A DNA stretch of 64,000 nucleotides, from positions 7,812,001 to 7,876,000 of the forward strand of contig NC_079516.1 of the NCBI RefSeq assembly GCF_000801105.2, given 5' to 3'. The notes beneath the pieces were generated by a model. It was not told the origin of the DNA. It saw nothing but the letters and a program-made list of their open reading frames with translations, and did not search any database. The position numbers and the translations under genes were made by a program. Of the stretch, positions 25,501 through 37,005 are shown one piece after another; the stretch's first letter is position 1; every line of letters starts with the position of its first letter. This stretch comes from Raphanus sativus (taxonomy: Eukaryota > Streptophyta > Magnoliopsida > Brassicales > Brassicaceae).

Positions 25501-27872
25501 CCATATTTTGCACACTCTGCTGTGCTCCGTAATAACCTTCAATGCCAACTGTCCTTGGATTCAACTTATCCTGCACACACAAATTATCAAATACTTAGGG
25601 GACTTTAGTTTAACAGGTGATTGATACGACATATCAACAAAAGGACAGACCATCTGTTGCAAGCTCTCTGGCGCTGCAACTGGCGGCATAACCTCCTGCT
25701 CTGAGTTCACCTGCAAATCCGTGGTCAGGATCATAAAACTCCCAACTTGTATTGCAAGCAGAGATTTTAAAACAAGAAAGCTACTTTTCTCTTCTTCGTT
25801 GGATTCTTTTTCTTGCTCGCCTTGCCTCCTGCGCCTCTGCTCTGGTTATCCTCCTCCACAGAAACCAGACCTTGAGTTGGTGAGCTGACCACATCTGGAA
25901 CACTTCTCCCGGAAGTATTAACACCAGCACAGTTTCTCAAAGCTTCTTCAACCGCAAGGAACGCAACGTTGTAACTCTCCTGAGAGCATGACGCCTCTTC
26001 GCTCAGCTTCAACGCTCTCTGGCATAAGTCGTTGTACCGCTGCAGCCTCGTCTGCAACTGCTGAGGCGGCTCTCCTGATGAAAACTGCCGGCTCTTCGCG
26101 TCTTTCGTCCACCGTTTCAGTACGTACTGCGAGGGGATGGAAGAGAGATGACAGCACTGAAGAACGTTGAGCGTGTGTCTGCATAGATAGCCTTTATACT
26201 CAAACAACCGACAGATGCAAAAGACTTCCGCCTTGGCCTGGTTCCATGTCACAACAAACTCCTGGCTGTTCTCGAAATCCTGAACTCTAAAAGTAGAGCA
26301 CGTCGCGTCTCGGTTCTCCTCCCTCGGACTACACGCGATCGCGCCCAAAACTTCCACCTGGAACTTCTTGAACACGGCGGGAGTGTAGACTTCGGAGACA
26401 CTCTTCTCAAACGGTGACGGAGACTTCAACGTCGGCTGCTTGTTCCACGTCTCGGACTCAGCCTTGGCTTCTTCCTCGAATCTATCTTGCAGAATCGTAT
26501 CGTATAGTTTCACAAACTCTTGTACGCTGGTCTTCTTGTGCAAGTACTTGTCTAAGAAAGCGTTGACACTGTCAGCTCTCTGAGGTGTGGACATCCCCGC
26601 CAAAAGAACATCACTCATGTAGGTCGGCGCCCATTTCCTCCGGTCTTCGTATAAAGACTGCATCGACTGATCTTCCTTGAGGCCGAACTTAGCAAGAATC
26701 TTCCACCATCTCCTCGCAAAGTCTTCCTCCTTCCATGACTTATAAACACACTTCTCGAACTTCTGCGTAAAATCTTCCTTGTGACCGAGATTCTCAGAGA
26801 CCTTACTCAGCACATGCCAAAGGAAAAAGCAATGCCGAGTGTTAGGGAAGACTACAGACACAACAGAGTTCATTACAGAATCTTGCTCAGTGATCAAAAC
26901 CTTCGGAGCTTGTCCACCCATCGCCTTCAGCCAAGTCTCCATCAACCAAGAGAAGGTAACCGCACTCTCGTCGGATAGCAAAGCACATCCAAGAACCATA
27001 TACTGATAATGCTGATTCACACCGACGAAAATAGCAAGCGGCGTCTTGTACTTGCTTCTCACGTAAGTCGTGTCTAAAGAAACAACATCACAAAAACTAA
27101 CATAACCGCCCCTGCTCTTCGCATCAACCCAAAACACATTCTTCACACGCTGGTCATCTCCGAGATCCACCGCGTAATAAAAGTTCGAACTCAAACCCTG
27201 CATCCTCTCCAAGAACTCAAGCAGAGTCTTGAAATCCCCTGTCTCAACTCCCGACCGACCTTTCTCGTGAGAACTCTTCGCGTCACAGAGCTTATACTCA
27301 GCGAACTGCTTAGCCATAGCAGCGTATATCCTCCTCGCCTGCTCAGTCACAGCCTGAGCTGGCACAAGCTCGTGGTTATGCTCCCTGACAAAGCTATGAA
27401 CCACCCACTTCCCGTTAGACCGTCTCTTAACATGCATGCTAGCTTTACAATCAGTCTTCGCGCAAGCCCTCCTCCCACCACCACCACCACCACCAGACAT
27501 ATTATGATGGTCCTGCTTGTTGCTGCTCTGTCTAGCTCGCGGACGGTTAAAAGACTTGTTATCGTACTCTCTCTTGGTACCGTACCTAGAGCAAGCGAAC
27601 TTAGCGTCTATAAACTCCCTCGTGGTCTTAGACCTACGACTGTTCTGTATCGCCGTGTTGAACCCTATGGCACGTGAGTACTCTTGGTAGAAGGCGTAGG
27701 CTTCGCCGTGTGAATCGAACTCCATGCCGTTAAGCGGCTCAAGGTTTATACTTTCTGTGTAGTCGACCAACTCAGAGGTTGTGACGTGTCCCATGACGAC
27801 GACATCGTCCTCCTCCTCGATCTTACTACCAATGTCTATGTCTGAATTGTGCAAGACGTTGTTGTTATCGTC
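22542..27872. repeat. right copy of the ~5.3-kb duplication, starting at the N gap
   Basis: 5331 bp, aligning with 17121-22441. This copy carries the intact reading frame and continues beyond the duplicated part into the FHY3 start codon and promoter, so it represents the better sequence. Confidence 0.93.
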
Positions 27873-27920
27873 ACTTTCTTTGCGGAGGTCACCTGAGTGT
27901 AGATGAAGATCTATGTCCAT
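24862..27920 (-). CDS. FHY3: FHY3, MULE-transposase-derived transcription factor
   Basis: Seven coding exons: 27920-25785, 25710-25651, 25570-25502, 25420-25349, 25237-25169, 25072-25028 and 24918-24862. All junctions are GT..AG and in frame, giving 835 aa (Arabidopsis FHY3 is about 839). It starts [12 protein letters not shown]. Domains in order: an N-terminal FAR1-type C2H2/WRKY-GCM1 zinc finger ([12 protein letters not shown] through [10 protein letters not shown]), a MULE transposase core ([32 protein letters not shown]) and a SWIM zinc finger ([20 protein letters not shown], a CxCx7CxH form). It ends with a [10 protein letters not shown] nuclear signal and short exons ending ASRHS. FHY3 is a domesticated transposase that activates FHY1/FHL in phytochrome A signalling. 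An in-frame extension upstream to 28283 is not coding: a probable 5' UTR intron lies at 27931-28109. Matches At3g22170. Confidence 0.95.
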
Positions 27921-28380
27921 GGCAAGCTTACTGTAACAATTTGCGTTTAGTTTAGGTCCAAAATTACATTTGTTTCTAAAAAAAAAATAGTGATTCGTTA
28001 TTGTTATTACATCGAGGCATGTTTTTTTTTTTTTGGTTACGGAATCTAATTGGGGATTTAATCGAGACGAGGAGAGCGGTTCACTGTGAGGAAATGAGAT
28101 GGGAGTTACCTTCGTACGATGAAGGAGAGAAGTGGAGGTTGGAGAAGCACGGCGGAGAATCGGAACCACCAATCTGAAATCTCGTTGCGAGGAGGAGGAG
28201 GAGGCACGCGCTGATCGGTGCGAGTTGGGGTTTTCGATCTGCGAATGATAAGGGAGAGAAGAGATAAATCGAGTGATGTTCACGCGATTTGAGGAAGCGA
28301 GTGGTCGTCGGAGGAGGAGGCACGATTGCTTCTTTTTTTTCTTTGGTTTCTAGGGATTTTTTATTTTCTCTGTCTAAAAG
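27921..28380 (-). promoter_or_regulatory. FHY3 5' UTR with an intron
   Basis: On the minus strand CGTACGAAG is followed by the donor GTAACTCCC (28109). The acceptor ATTGTTACAG lies at about 27931, ten bases before the ATG. This gives a 179-bp leader intron and a CT- and GA-rich first exon extending to roughly 28380. The exact transcription start is unknown. FHY3 leader introns are plausible for this family, but this model is inferred from splice signals only. Confidence 0.55.
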
Positions 28381-28419
28381 CAGCACCATGTTTGGTGTGG
28401 TGGGTATGGTGCCTATTTA

Positions 28420-28617
28420 TTAAGCCGTGGTGGATAAGCGGATTAGATGATACGGCATCGTTTAACTATTTATTAGATGGTGCGTGCATTAGATAATACG
28501 ATATCGTTTAACTATTTATTAAGCTGTGTTGAATAAGTAGATTAGATAATACGGCATCGTTTAACTATTTATTAGACGGTGCGTGCATTAGATAATACGA
28601 CATCGTTTAACTGTAGT
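28420..28617. repeat. 99-bp tandem duplication in the FHY3 promoter
   Basis: Two units of 99 bp (28420-28518 and 28519-28617). Each contains two copies of TAGAT(A/G)ATACG(G/A)(C/T)ATCGTTTAACT, giving four copies starting near 28444, 28490, 28543 and 28590. The array sits a few tens of bases upstream of the predicted FHY3 leader. Confidence 0.85.
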
Positions 28618-30059
28618 GTAACAGAAAAAATGTTACTTTATATAATAAATGCTGTTAGTATATAATAAATATTGTTTAAATGGTGATATCTAGTAAATAT
28701 GAAATGTATATTGTTTTTTTATAAATAATTTATTTTGTATTGCGAACAAAAAACTAGATAGTACACTTAAATATCATTTGTATAAAAATGTATATTGTGT
28801 AACAAATGCAGTTATTATAAAACAAGTAATGTTGAATATTGTTTGAATGGTGACATATAAGAAATATATTGTGTGTATACTTATTATTATACTTCAGCTA
28901 ATTATTTCAATATTTAGTCTAAATAAGTGATAACGTTCTTGTGGTTACACTCTACCATGAGAGATATGAATGTAATTAGAGATTGATTCATGCATCTGTA
29001 CGGATATTTTTTAATAAAATATACATATGAAATTTTTGATAATAAAAGAATGAATGGTTGTACAAACATGTGTCTCTATGGATGTTTGTCTGATTTATGA
29101 TATATAACATTTATGATAGATCAATAACCAATTAATAAAAATTACAGTTTCTGTACTATACGTTTGATTCATAAAACTTGTATAAATTAGTTTTACACAC
29201 ACATATATACACACGTAAAGTAAAAATATATATTTGAAATAAAGACAAAAAAAAAATTAGACTTTAGACATTTTGGATATAGAACTTGTGACTTTCACTT
29301 TAAATAACTTTGAAATTCTTATTTGTATTGAAAACGGTAGAAACCATATAATTTATATATTTCATATGTTTCAGAATGTAAGTTGTTTAGATAAAAACAA
29401 TAATATTAAGAAATTATTTTTAAGTATCATTTAATATATAATTCAACTAATTACATAAACTTATATATTTAATTGGTCATAAAATATTTAATAAATATAA
29501 TAATTCCATTGAACTTTTAAAACTATTTCTATTTTTAAACAATAAAACACTTTGAAACCACTTATATTAGGAAAAACAAATAATTTAATAATTAAAATAG
29601 ATAAAATATCATACATTTAATATGAGAACAAATTAAATGTATTTATTTAATTAGTGAATTGTTGAAAGTAAAACTAAATTGAGCTATTTAGCTCAATATA
29701 CAAGAAATGAAAGTTATTTAGGTGTGCTAGCGAGATTTTTTTTATTTAGCTTGGAAGAGTGAGAAACAAATGCAAAAAGACTCAGATGACCCGGGGCGTG
29801 ACTAGCGCGTGAACTTGACGATGAGAGCTAACGTCTAATGTTTAAAAATTAATTTGTTTATTACATAGTTTGTGGTTATATTGAGTTGTAATGATGAGAA
29901 AATGGAATTGATTTCCTTAACACAACTTTATACGTTACCATTTGAAATCATACAGGTACAAAGAAGCCACATATTGATAATGGAAGCGAGAATACAGTAT
30001 GTCGTTAAACTCTAGATAACATAACACAAGATTTGATTAATAACACAATCCAGGAATAC
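28618..30059. other. AT-rich intergenic DNA, no gene seen
   Basis: Very AT-rich sequence with no domain-bearing reading frame and no element boundaries that I could define. It separates the FHY3 promoter from the GATA-like relic. Confidence 0.5.
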
Positions 30060-30690
30060 ATAATACAGAGTTTTCGGAACGCCACAGTGACCAGGCTTTG
30101 ACTCCAAACCGGTTCCGTCTGCTACGGGCTTTGGCTGGAAGAGGCAACTTGAAACAAGACTCTTCAGAGGCTGGTGTCACTGGGTGTTACCGGATAACCA
30201 CACAGGTTTTTCAACCGGTATCCCGGTTGGACTTGGAGCCGAATATTCCGTGAAGGAATCAAAGAAATGAGATAGCCACTTAAAGTCCGCTAATTCATCA
30301 ATTAATTACAAAAATAATAGAAGAAAAAATCAGAGACAATATTAAAGTCAATTATCTCTCTAATTTGGTGTAAGGAAATTAAACTTACCGGTACGGGGAG
30401 TTGGTTTGAAGGGAGAGAACCAAACTCGTTGCTTCGGCCAAGTACTTCTTCGACGTCGTTTGGTTGCTCGGAGGAGACACGGAGCACAACCTCTTTTGTT
30501 GAGCCTTCTTGGGTTCTTCAGCCTCTTCTTCCTCCACCAGAAACGGCGACGGCGGTGTCCTGAAAGAAACTGCAACCGTGGTTGTCTGCAAGAAACTTCG
30601 ACGGCGGTGGTCTTGAAAGAAACTGCGACGACGGTGGTTCTGAGAGAAATTACGACGGCGGCGATGGTCGAGAATAAGCAGTGATGTTAA
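30060..30690 (-). pseudogene. decayed GATA-type transcription factor fragment
   Basis: Two pieces are recognisable on the minus strand, separated by an intron-like gap. The upper piece (about 30690-30389) contains EEEEAEEPKKAQQKRLCSVS and, after a frame change, SSEQPNDVEEVLGRSNEFG..LPSNQLPVP. It ends at a good donor (GTAAGTTTA, 30388). The lower piece (about 30293-30060) reads DELADFKWLSHFFDSFTEYS, then PTGIPVEKPVWLSGNTQ and a stop. After a frame change it continues PASEESCFKLPLPAKARSRR. The LADxxWLSxFxxDSFxEYS block and the PAKARSRRxR block are typical of the N-terminal half of class I plant GATA factors, close to GATA5/GATA7 as I recall them. No acceptor AG precedes the lower piece and no CxNC zinc finger follows. 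It is therefore a broken, 3'-truncated gene fragment. Keeping the intron position argues against a retrocopy. Confidence 0.65.
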
Positions 30691-32638
30691 TGAAAGTGGA
30701 GGATTGTTAGCAAAGATGGTCGTATAAAAGAGGTGTGTTTTGCAGAGAAAAAAATAGATCTGAAAGAGATAGATCTAAATAGAGAGACAGTGTGAGACGA
30801 GGGAAAAATAAACGAGAAAAAAAAATCAGAGAAGCTTAAGAATTAATTGAGGAGAAAATAAAATTAAGAAAGAAGATCGCTGGATACGAAAAGTAAAGGA
30901 AGAAGATAAGAAAGGTTTTGTCGGAAAAAAAAGAAAAAAAAGGTAAAGATAAACAATGAAAGATGAATTGCTATAGCAGAGTCAGGTATTCAAAGCCTAC
31001 GGTATATGGATAATCATGGCATATTGACATGGTCGAACAATACACACAGTGGCCGTTACCACTTTTGCAAATAATATTCTGGACGTGTATATCGCGTGCA
31101 ATTACTCAACTAAATTTCACTTTAGTTACATAAACTCATTTAGAAAAATATAATTTTTCTAGCGAATATGCAAGTTAAATCTCGTTTATCTATTTTTAGA
31201 CCAAATAAATTTTTAAAGAATAAATAGTTAATATTTAACGGTAAACCTTAAAGAGAAAACTTGAAAATAAAAATATAATTAGATTTAAATAACTAAATTT
31301 CAGTTTAGTTATATAAACTCATTTTTTAAAAAAATATTTTTTTTTCTAGCGAATATGCAAGTTAATCTCGTTTAACTAATTTTAGAACAAATAAAAATTT
31401 AAATAGTAAATAGTTAATATTTAACGGTAAACCTTAAAGATAAAAATTGAAAATAAAAATATAATTAGATTTAAATCAATTTAAATAATTATAAAATATC
31501 ATAAAACATCAAAAGTATACACAGTCAAAAGTTTTGAATGTTAAATGCATAATAACTATGATGCGATTAATAAAAAATATGAATATATATATATATATGT
31601 ATACAGAAATTTTTGTTAATATCAGTTGTGATGTACTGCGGATAAAAAATATTACCAATCGCAATTTAATTTATTAAAATGGATAAACCAACTCCGCACC
31701 AAACATTCAAAGTTTCAAACTATTATACTCTACTGTGTTCCATTATTTCCCCACGGCGCACGCGTTGCGCGTGCCATTACTTCCTTGTTAATTTGATGAA
31801 GCGTGACTAATGGTCTAACAGACTTAGCCTTTTAATGGTTGGTCCATGAACGGTTAAGATTGTACCTTTTGTTTAAATTATTTAAACAACAAAAACTAAA
31901 TATGGATTTCCCAAACATATCTTCTTAGGGGCATTTGTACACTTAATAGCATATATTTTAGTTTGTATTGCATATAAATCTATAGAACATTATCAACGAA
32001 ATCGAATTAAGAAACTCAAAAACTTACAGTATTTAGAGCATTCTAGAACTCTACTATTTATTTGAGAAATTATGCAAATTTATAATATCTTTCTTTATAA
32101 AATTTCATTCAGTTTTATTACGATATGCTTTTTCTTAAAAAGAACTTTGTAACTAACAAATTTTAGTTTATATTTTGAGTTTTTCAAAAACATACACATA
32201 GAAAACATATATTTACAATATGTTTAAAACTATTATTTTAATAAAAATATTATAATTATTATGTACAATCGATAATTTTGTTTTTCTATAAAAATATAAT
32301 TTAAAAATTTTATTTGTTTCTTACATATCACTCCACTAAAATTAAAATTTTATAATTCATACATTTTAATGTCAAAAGTTTACCGCTAAAATTTCTCGAA
32401 GATTTCCACTTACAAAAATTAAAAGTAGCTAATCTAAGATGTAAAAGAATATTAAAATGCCACGAGAGTCATTTTGTATAGTATAATTAGTCTACGAGTT
32501 AGTCCTCAACTCCTCATATAATATAACTGCGTCAGACTTAATTATGACTAAACTTGCCACAGTCAGAGAAAGACTGCCATTTTCTCAGTCGTGACGTGAT
32601 TAAGAGTTTCGATTGTTCTTGTCGCTGCTACAGAAGCT
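30691..32638. other. intergenic DNA upstream of the palmitoyltransferase gene
   Basis: No gene seen. Contains a 183-bp tandem duplication (31108-31473). The last hundred bases are the presumed promoter and leader of the plus-strand DHHC gene. Confidence 0.5.
31108..31473. repeat. 183-bp tandem duplication
   Basis: Two diverged copies with starts at 31108 and 31291. Shared blocks include TCTAGCGAATATGCAAGTTAA and AATATTTAACGGTAAACCTT. Probably remains of a transposon. Confidence 0.8.
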
Positions 32639-35333
32639 ATGGCGAGGAGACATGGCTGGCAACTTCCCGCTGACACTCTTCAGGTAGTACTCCACTGTAA
32701 TGAATCGGACTCACTTCTGCATGTTTCGATCGACAATAGCTACTAGTTTGATGATTTTGGTTGTCAGGTGATTGGTGTTACTGTGTTTTGCTTGTTGGTG
32801 GTCGCTTACTATGTTTTCTTCGCTCCTTTTGCCGGAGGACGCGTTTGGGAACACGTTTTGATCGGTGTTTACTCTCCGGTGGTATGTTCTTCAAGCTTTA
32901 TACTTCCATAAAGCTCTTCTTTGTGTGTTGATGGATTATGTGTGTTTGCAGGCTCTTCTTGTATTCGTTCTGTATGTTCGGTGTACTTCTATTAATCCTG
33001 CAGATATGTCGATATTTGACTTGCCTCATCCCTTATCGGCCAGAGATATCTCCAGGGACTTTAATGAAACTGGCAGTCAGTTTCGGTCTTGCCCTAGTTC
33101 AGTTGTCTCAATGAGTTCTACCTTAGCAGCAAACTCTAGTGTCAGAGGTTCTGTAGGAGATGATAAAAGAGTGGACTCTGTTACTAGAAAATCTTGGTAT
33201 AATCCTCTGGCTATCCTCTGTTGTGCGTTTGTTCTTGATGACTGCTGGAAACAGGAAGAAAAACAGGGAAATAGTAGAGTGGGTCTATATTGTAGGTTGT
33301 GCAATTCTGAGGTATGATAAATAGTAACATGGTCCCTATTGATGTGTATGTCATGTGTACACATGTATGCTCTTTAGACTTTAGATGTGTAAGTAAGACT
33401 TGTTGTTCTGAGTCACAGGTACATAAGTCCAGCAAGCATTGTAGGAGCTGTGACAAATGTGTTGTTGGTTTCGATCACCATTGCAAGGTAAACTTTTTAT
33501 CTGATGCTTTTTTTGCAACTAGGTTAACTTTGTCTGGGGATATTTTTACAGTGGCTTAACAATTGTGTCGGCCGCAGAAACTACATGAGTTTTGTTTCGC
33601 TGATGACTGCCACCCTTCTTTGGGTATGTAATTAAGCTTTCTTAATGAACTTATTTTTCTTTTCACTTAAACCGTTAATAATAGATATATGTTATACTTT
33701 TCAACCTCATCAGCTCATTATTGAAGCAGCAGTGGGAGTCGGAGTGATTGTGCGTGTATTTGCTGATAAGAAGAGAATGGGGACAGAAATTGTCAATAGA
33801 CTCGGAAGCAGCTTCTCTCGAGCAGCTCTTGCGGCAGTTGTTGTAAGCATTCGTTGCTTTTGGCATAATTGATGATAATAACAAGCTCCTGTGGTGTTTT
33901 GTTCCTAATGTTTGTCTCTGGCGAGTTATGTTAGGGTGTTTGCACTGTTGTTACCATTCCGGCATTTTATCATCTGAGCCAACTTCTCTTTTTCCACAAG
34001 TTGCTCATTAAAAAGGTGCTCTAGAATAGAAGCTCGCTCTTACTATGTTTATTATGTTGTTTATTGTTTTTGTTGCTGATGGAAATGTTCCACTATGATC
34101 AATGTGAGCTTGTCTTATTCTTATGGATAGGGACTTACAACATATGATTATTTACTGGTAATGAGAGCCATAAGCGAAGCTGAAGCTGGAGTATCTTTTG
34201 ACGAGGAGATTCAGAGTGTGCTGTCTTCCACAACCGGCTTTAGTGGTGGAAGCTCTCTCGGTCTATCATACAAAAAGGGAGTCTGGTGCACTCCACCTAG
34301 AGTGTTTGATAATCAGGTAAACTCCAAAAGAGTATATTGTTTGCATTAGTTGGCTCATATATATTATCTATGGAATCAATCCCTATATTGTAACCTTTAA
34401 AGGTGGCGGTTCATTTATTGACTTACACCAGTTCAACACTTGTTATTTCTATTTCAGGATGAAGTCATTCCCCAACTAGACTCTCACATGGTCCCGTCAA
34501 CCGTGGATCCAGATGCAGCAGAGAGAGGCATCAAGGCTCCCAAAAGACCAGTCAAACGCAGTGCATGGAAGCTAGCGAAGCTGGACGCAAATGAAGCTGC
34601 AAGGGCAGCTGCTAGAGCCAGAGCATCTTCATCTGTCCTAAGACCAATAGACAATCCCCATTTACCTGATTATGAACTTAGTTCCATTGGCACGGTTAGT
34701 GTCATAAGCACAGCTGCACAAGTGGCTGCAAGGAAAGAGATACGGAACAATGATTTAGAGTCATCTCTCTCTAGAAACTCGCTTGCTGCACCAAGTCAAA
34801 GTAGTCCAAGACATGTTCATGAAGAGTCAGTCAAACTTGCTCCTCTCCCTCAATATTCTACAGTAAATGGCCATCTCTTCTCTGCAACAACAACACATCA
34901 CATGCACAGAGGACACTTGTTTCTCTCTGCTCCTTCAACTTCTCTTCTGAGAGATGTGAGAAAGACATCATCAGTTGTTTGGGATCCTGAAGCTGGGAGA
35001 TACGTATCATCAGCTCTTGTAACGACAATGCCTGAAGTCCGCAGTAGGAATCCAAGAACCATTCTCCCACCTCAAGATTCATCTTCTGTATCATCATCCC
35101 TAAAGGCTCCTCTTCCTCAGCAGCAAGGCGAGAGAAGACTGATATATACAGGTGACTCTATCTTCTTTGGAGGACCTCTGGTTAATATACCGACAAGAAA
35201 TAACAAGAGAAGTGAAGGGGGCTTAGTAAGAGAGGGACAAGACAGATTGGCATCGACACTTAATCATCAAGATGCAAGATATAGAAGAGATTCCACCTCA
35301 CACCAGCTTCCAGTGTTTGCCCCTCCACTTTGA
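32639..35333 (+). CDS. DHHC-type protein S-acyltransferase (palmitoyltransferase)
   Basis: Nine coding exons: 32639-32683, 32768-32881, 32952-33311, 33419-33487, 33552-33623, 33714-33842, 33935-34015, 34131-34316 and 34458-35333. Every junction is GT..AG and phase 0, giving 643 aa. It starts [15 protein letters not shown]. Two membrane segments lie near residues 16-36 and 46-64. The cysteine-rich DHHC domain has DHHC at 192-195 followed by [12 protein letters not shown], then two more membrane segments. The TTxE motif reads TTYD (293-296), a conservative change. The long Ser-rich tail is cytosolic. The enzyme attaches palmitate to cysteines of target proteins through an acyl-Cys intermediate at the DHHC cysteine. 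Position between FHY3 and IQD5 and the termini match At3g22180, which is somewhat longer (about 700 aa). Confidence 0.92.
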
Positions 35334-35559
35334 TGTATCTTTCACTTTGTCTTTACAAAGAGAGATCATCAGCTATGTAATAACTTATTATGATAGTTTA
35401 ATATACTTATACAAAACAACGTATTATATATATACACACATTGGCAAGAGCCTGATCAGCACGGTTCATTCTCCCATGTTTTATCAGAAGCTGTGTATGT
35501 ACAGGGACGAGGGGGGAGAGATTTGGGGTGACGATTCACAGAGACTCTAGCAAAGGGCT

Positions 35560-37005
35560 CTATGCAAGCCTCTGTTTTATTGGTTCGGAGTTGCGTCTTC
35601 TCTGGTTTTGGGCAGAGTTGTCTTCAACTGCTACTTTTTGAGACGTTGGCGTGAGTTTTCCTGCTCGGTTGGCTTTAACTGACTGAGATCCTACTAATTG
35701 CGCATCCTCCATGAGGTAACTGTCAAGAAACCGGTTCTCCCATGGACGAACAACCATCCATCTTTCCAACCAGTTCCATCCCCAGTTGTTTTTGTCAGGT
35801 TGAAAGCCATTGTACGCCGCAGATAACTGCCTAGTCCATGCTTGCCACTACAAGAGAGCAACTTATATGTAAGAGAAAGAAATATCCTCTTAAAGCCACA
35901 AAGAAACAACAGCACCGGAAACTATCAAAAGGGTTGAGACTTGATATAAGGTAAAGAAGATAAAAAAAATAAAGAAAGAAAATATCTATCATAGTGTTTG
36001 ATTGAAGATTAGTCCCATGAGAATGAGACAGACTATTCAGGCATGTTATGAGTAAACTCAAAACAAATATTTCTTAATAGCATAGAGGTTGTGAAGTAAA
36101 CCTGGTGAGTCAAAGCATAAGCCATAGCCCTCTCACGCTTGGCTGCAGCTTCCTGCCTCTTTATCAGCTTTGCTTGGATTTGTTCAACAGAACCAATGCT
36201 ATCGCACCAACCTTCCTGAGAGTTGAAGATGATGATAACACACAGTTAACATGACCGTAGTTCTTCTCAAGAAAAATAACTGAGACAAGTGAGTGACATG
36301 TCACCTCAATTTCTCGAACTCGGGCTTCATCTGCTAGCTGTTGCTCTAGTTTCTGACGCGTTTCACTCTCCAAGGCGAGGCGAACACGTCTTGCCCGTAC
36401 ACGAGCCTGGACTCTCACTAACGCTTGCATGCACCGAAGCGTCGCAGCTGCTTGTTTCCTCACCGCATGTCCTCTAACAAGGGCTTGAAGTCTACCCAAT
36501 CCCTTCAACGCTCGTAAAGCCCTTCTAGCCTGAGAACTCAGTTCAGTCAAAAAGCCATAGATAGTAGAAGTGAAAAGCATAATAGCACACAAACGAGGCG
36601 AAAACATATACCCAGAAAGCCTCGAAAAGCTGTTTGAATGCGTGTTGCAGCATAATGTGACTTCCTTTGCTCTTCATAGGATTGTAGTGAAGTTGAAGTA
36701 GAGACTCCAGTATCATCTATCACACTATGCGCATATGAATCTTCAAATCCATCTTCATGAAGCTGCTTCTCAGCGTCTAAATCAACTGAATGTTTTCTCC
36801 TAAACCGGCTTTTGCTTGCAACCTTCACCTTAACCAATTCAACAAACATTATATGCAACAAATACAAAAAAAAAATGGAGGTTATAGACAATATTTAAAC
36901 CAAGATAGGCATATCATCAGAGCATATTACTTGATCATCCTTGTTAGAAGACATTGACTTATTGAAACTAACCAATGCTTTAATCCATCTCCCAGAAGCA
37001 CCCAT
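35560..37005 (-). CDS. IQD5: IQ67-domain calmodulin-binding protein IQD5 (with a one-base frame problem)
   Basis: Five coding exons: 37005-36931, 36828-36612, 36529-36305, 36215-36102 and 35847-35560, convergent with the palmitoyltransferase gene. The protein starts [17 protein letters not shown]. The IQ67 core spans exons 2-3 ([50 protein letters not shown]). It ends [15 protein letters not shown], as in Arabidopsis IQD5 (At3g22190), which binds calmodulin and organises cortical microtubules. The IQ67 family has a conserved phase-0 intron after GFL. Here the exon 2 end reads CTGGGTATATG, and the only GT donor leaves one extra G, which puts exon 3 out of frame. Removing one G of the GGG run restores everything. 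Corrected length is about 305 aa, well below the roughly 420 aa of the Arabidopsis protein, because the last exon lacks a middle section in frame. Confidence 0.85.

Noticed and set aside
25767..28283. Extended 838-codon frame starting 121 codons before the FHY3 ATG
   Set aside because: The upstream part crosses a probable 5' UTR intron (donor 28109, acceptor 27931), has no similarity to FHY3, and the family start [12 protein letters not shown] begins at 27920. The downstream end (VAFLF) is intron read-through.
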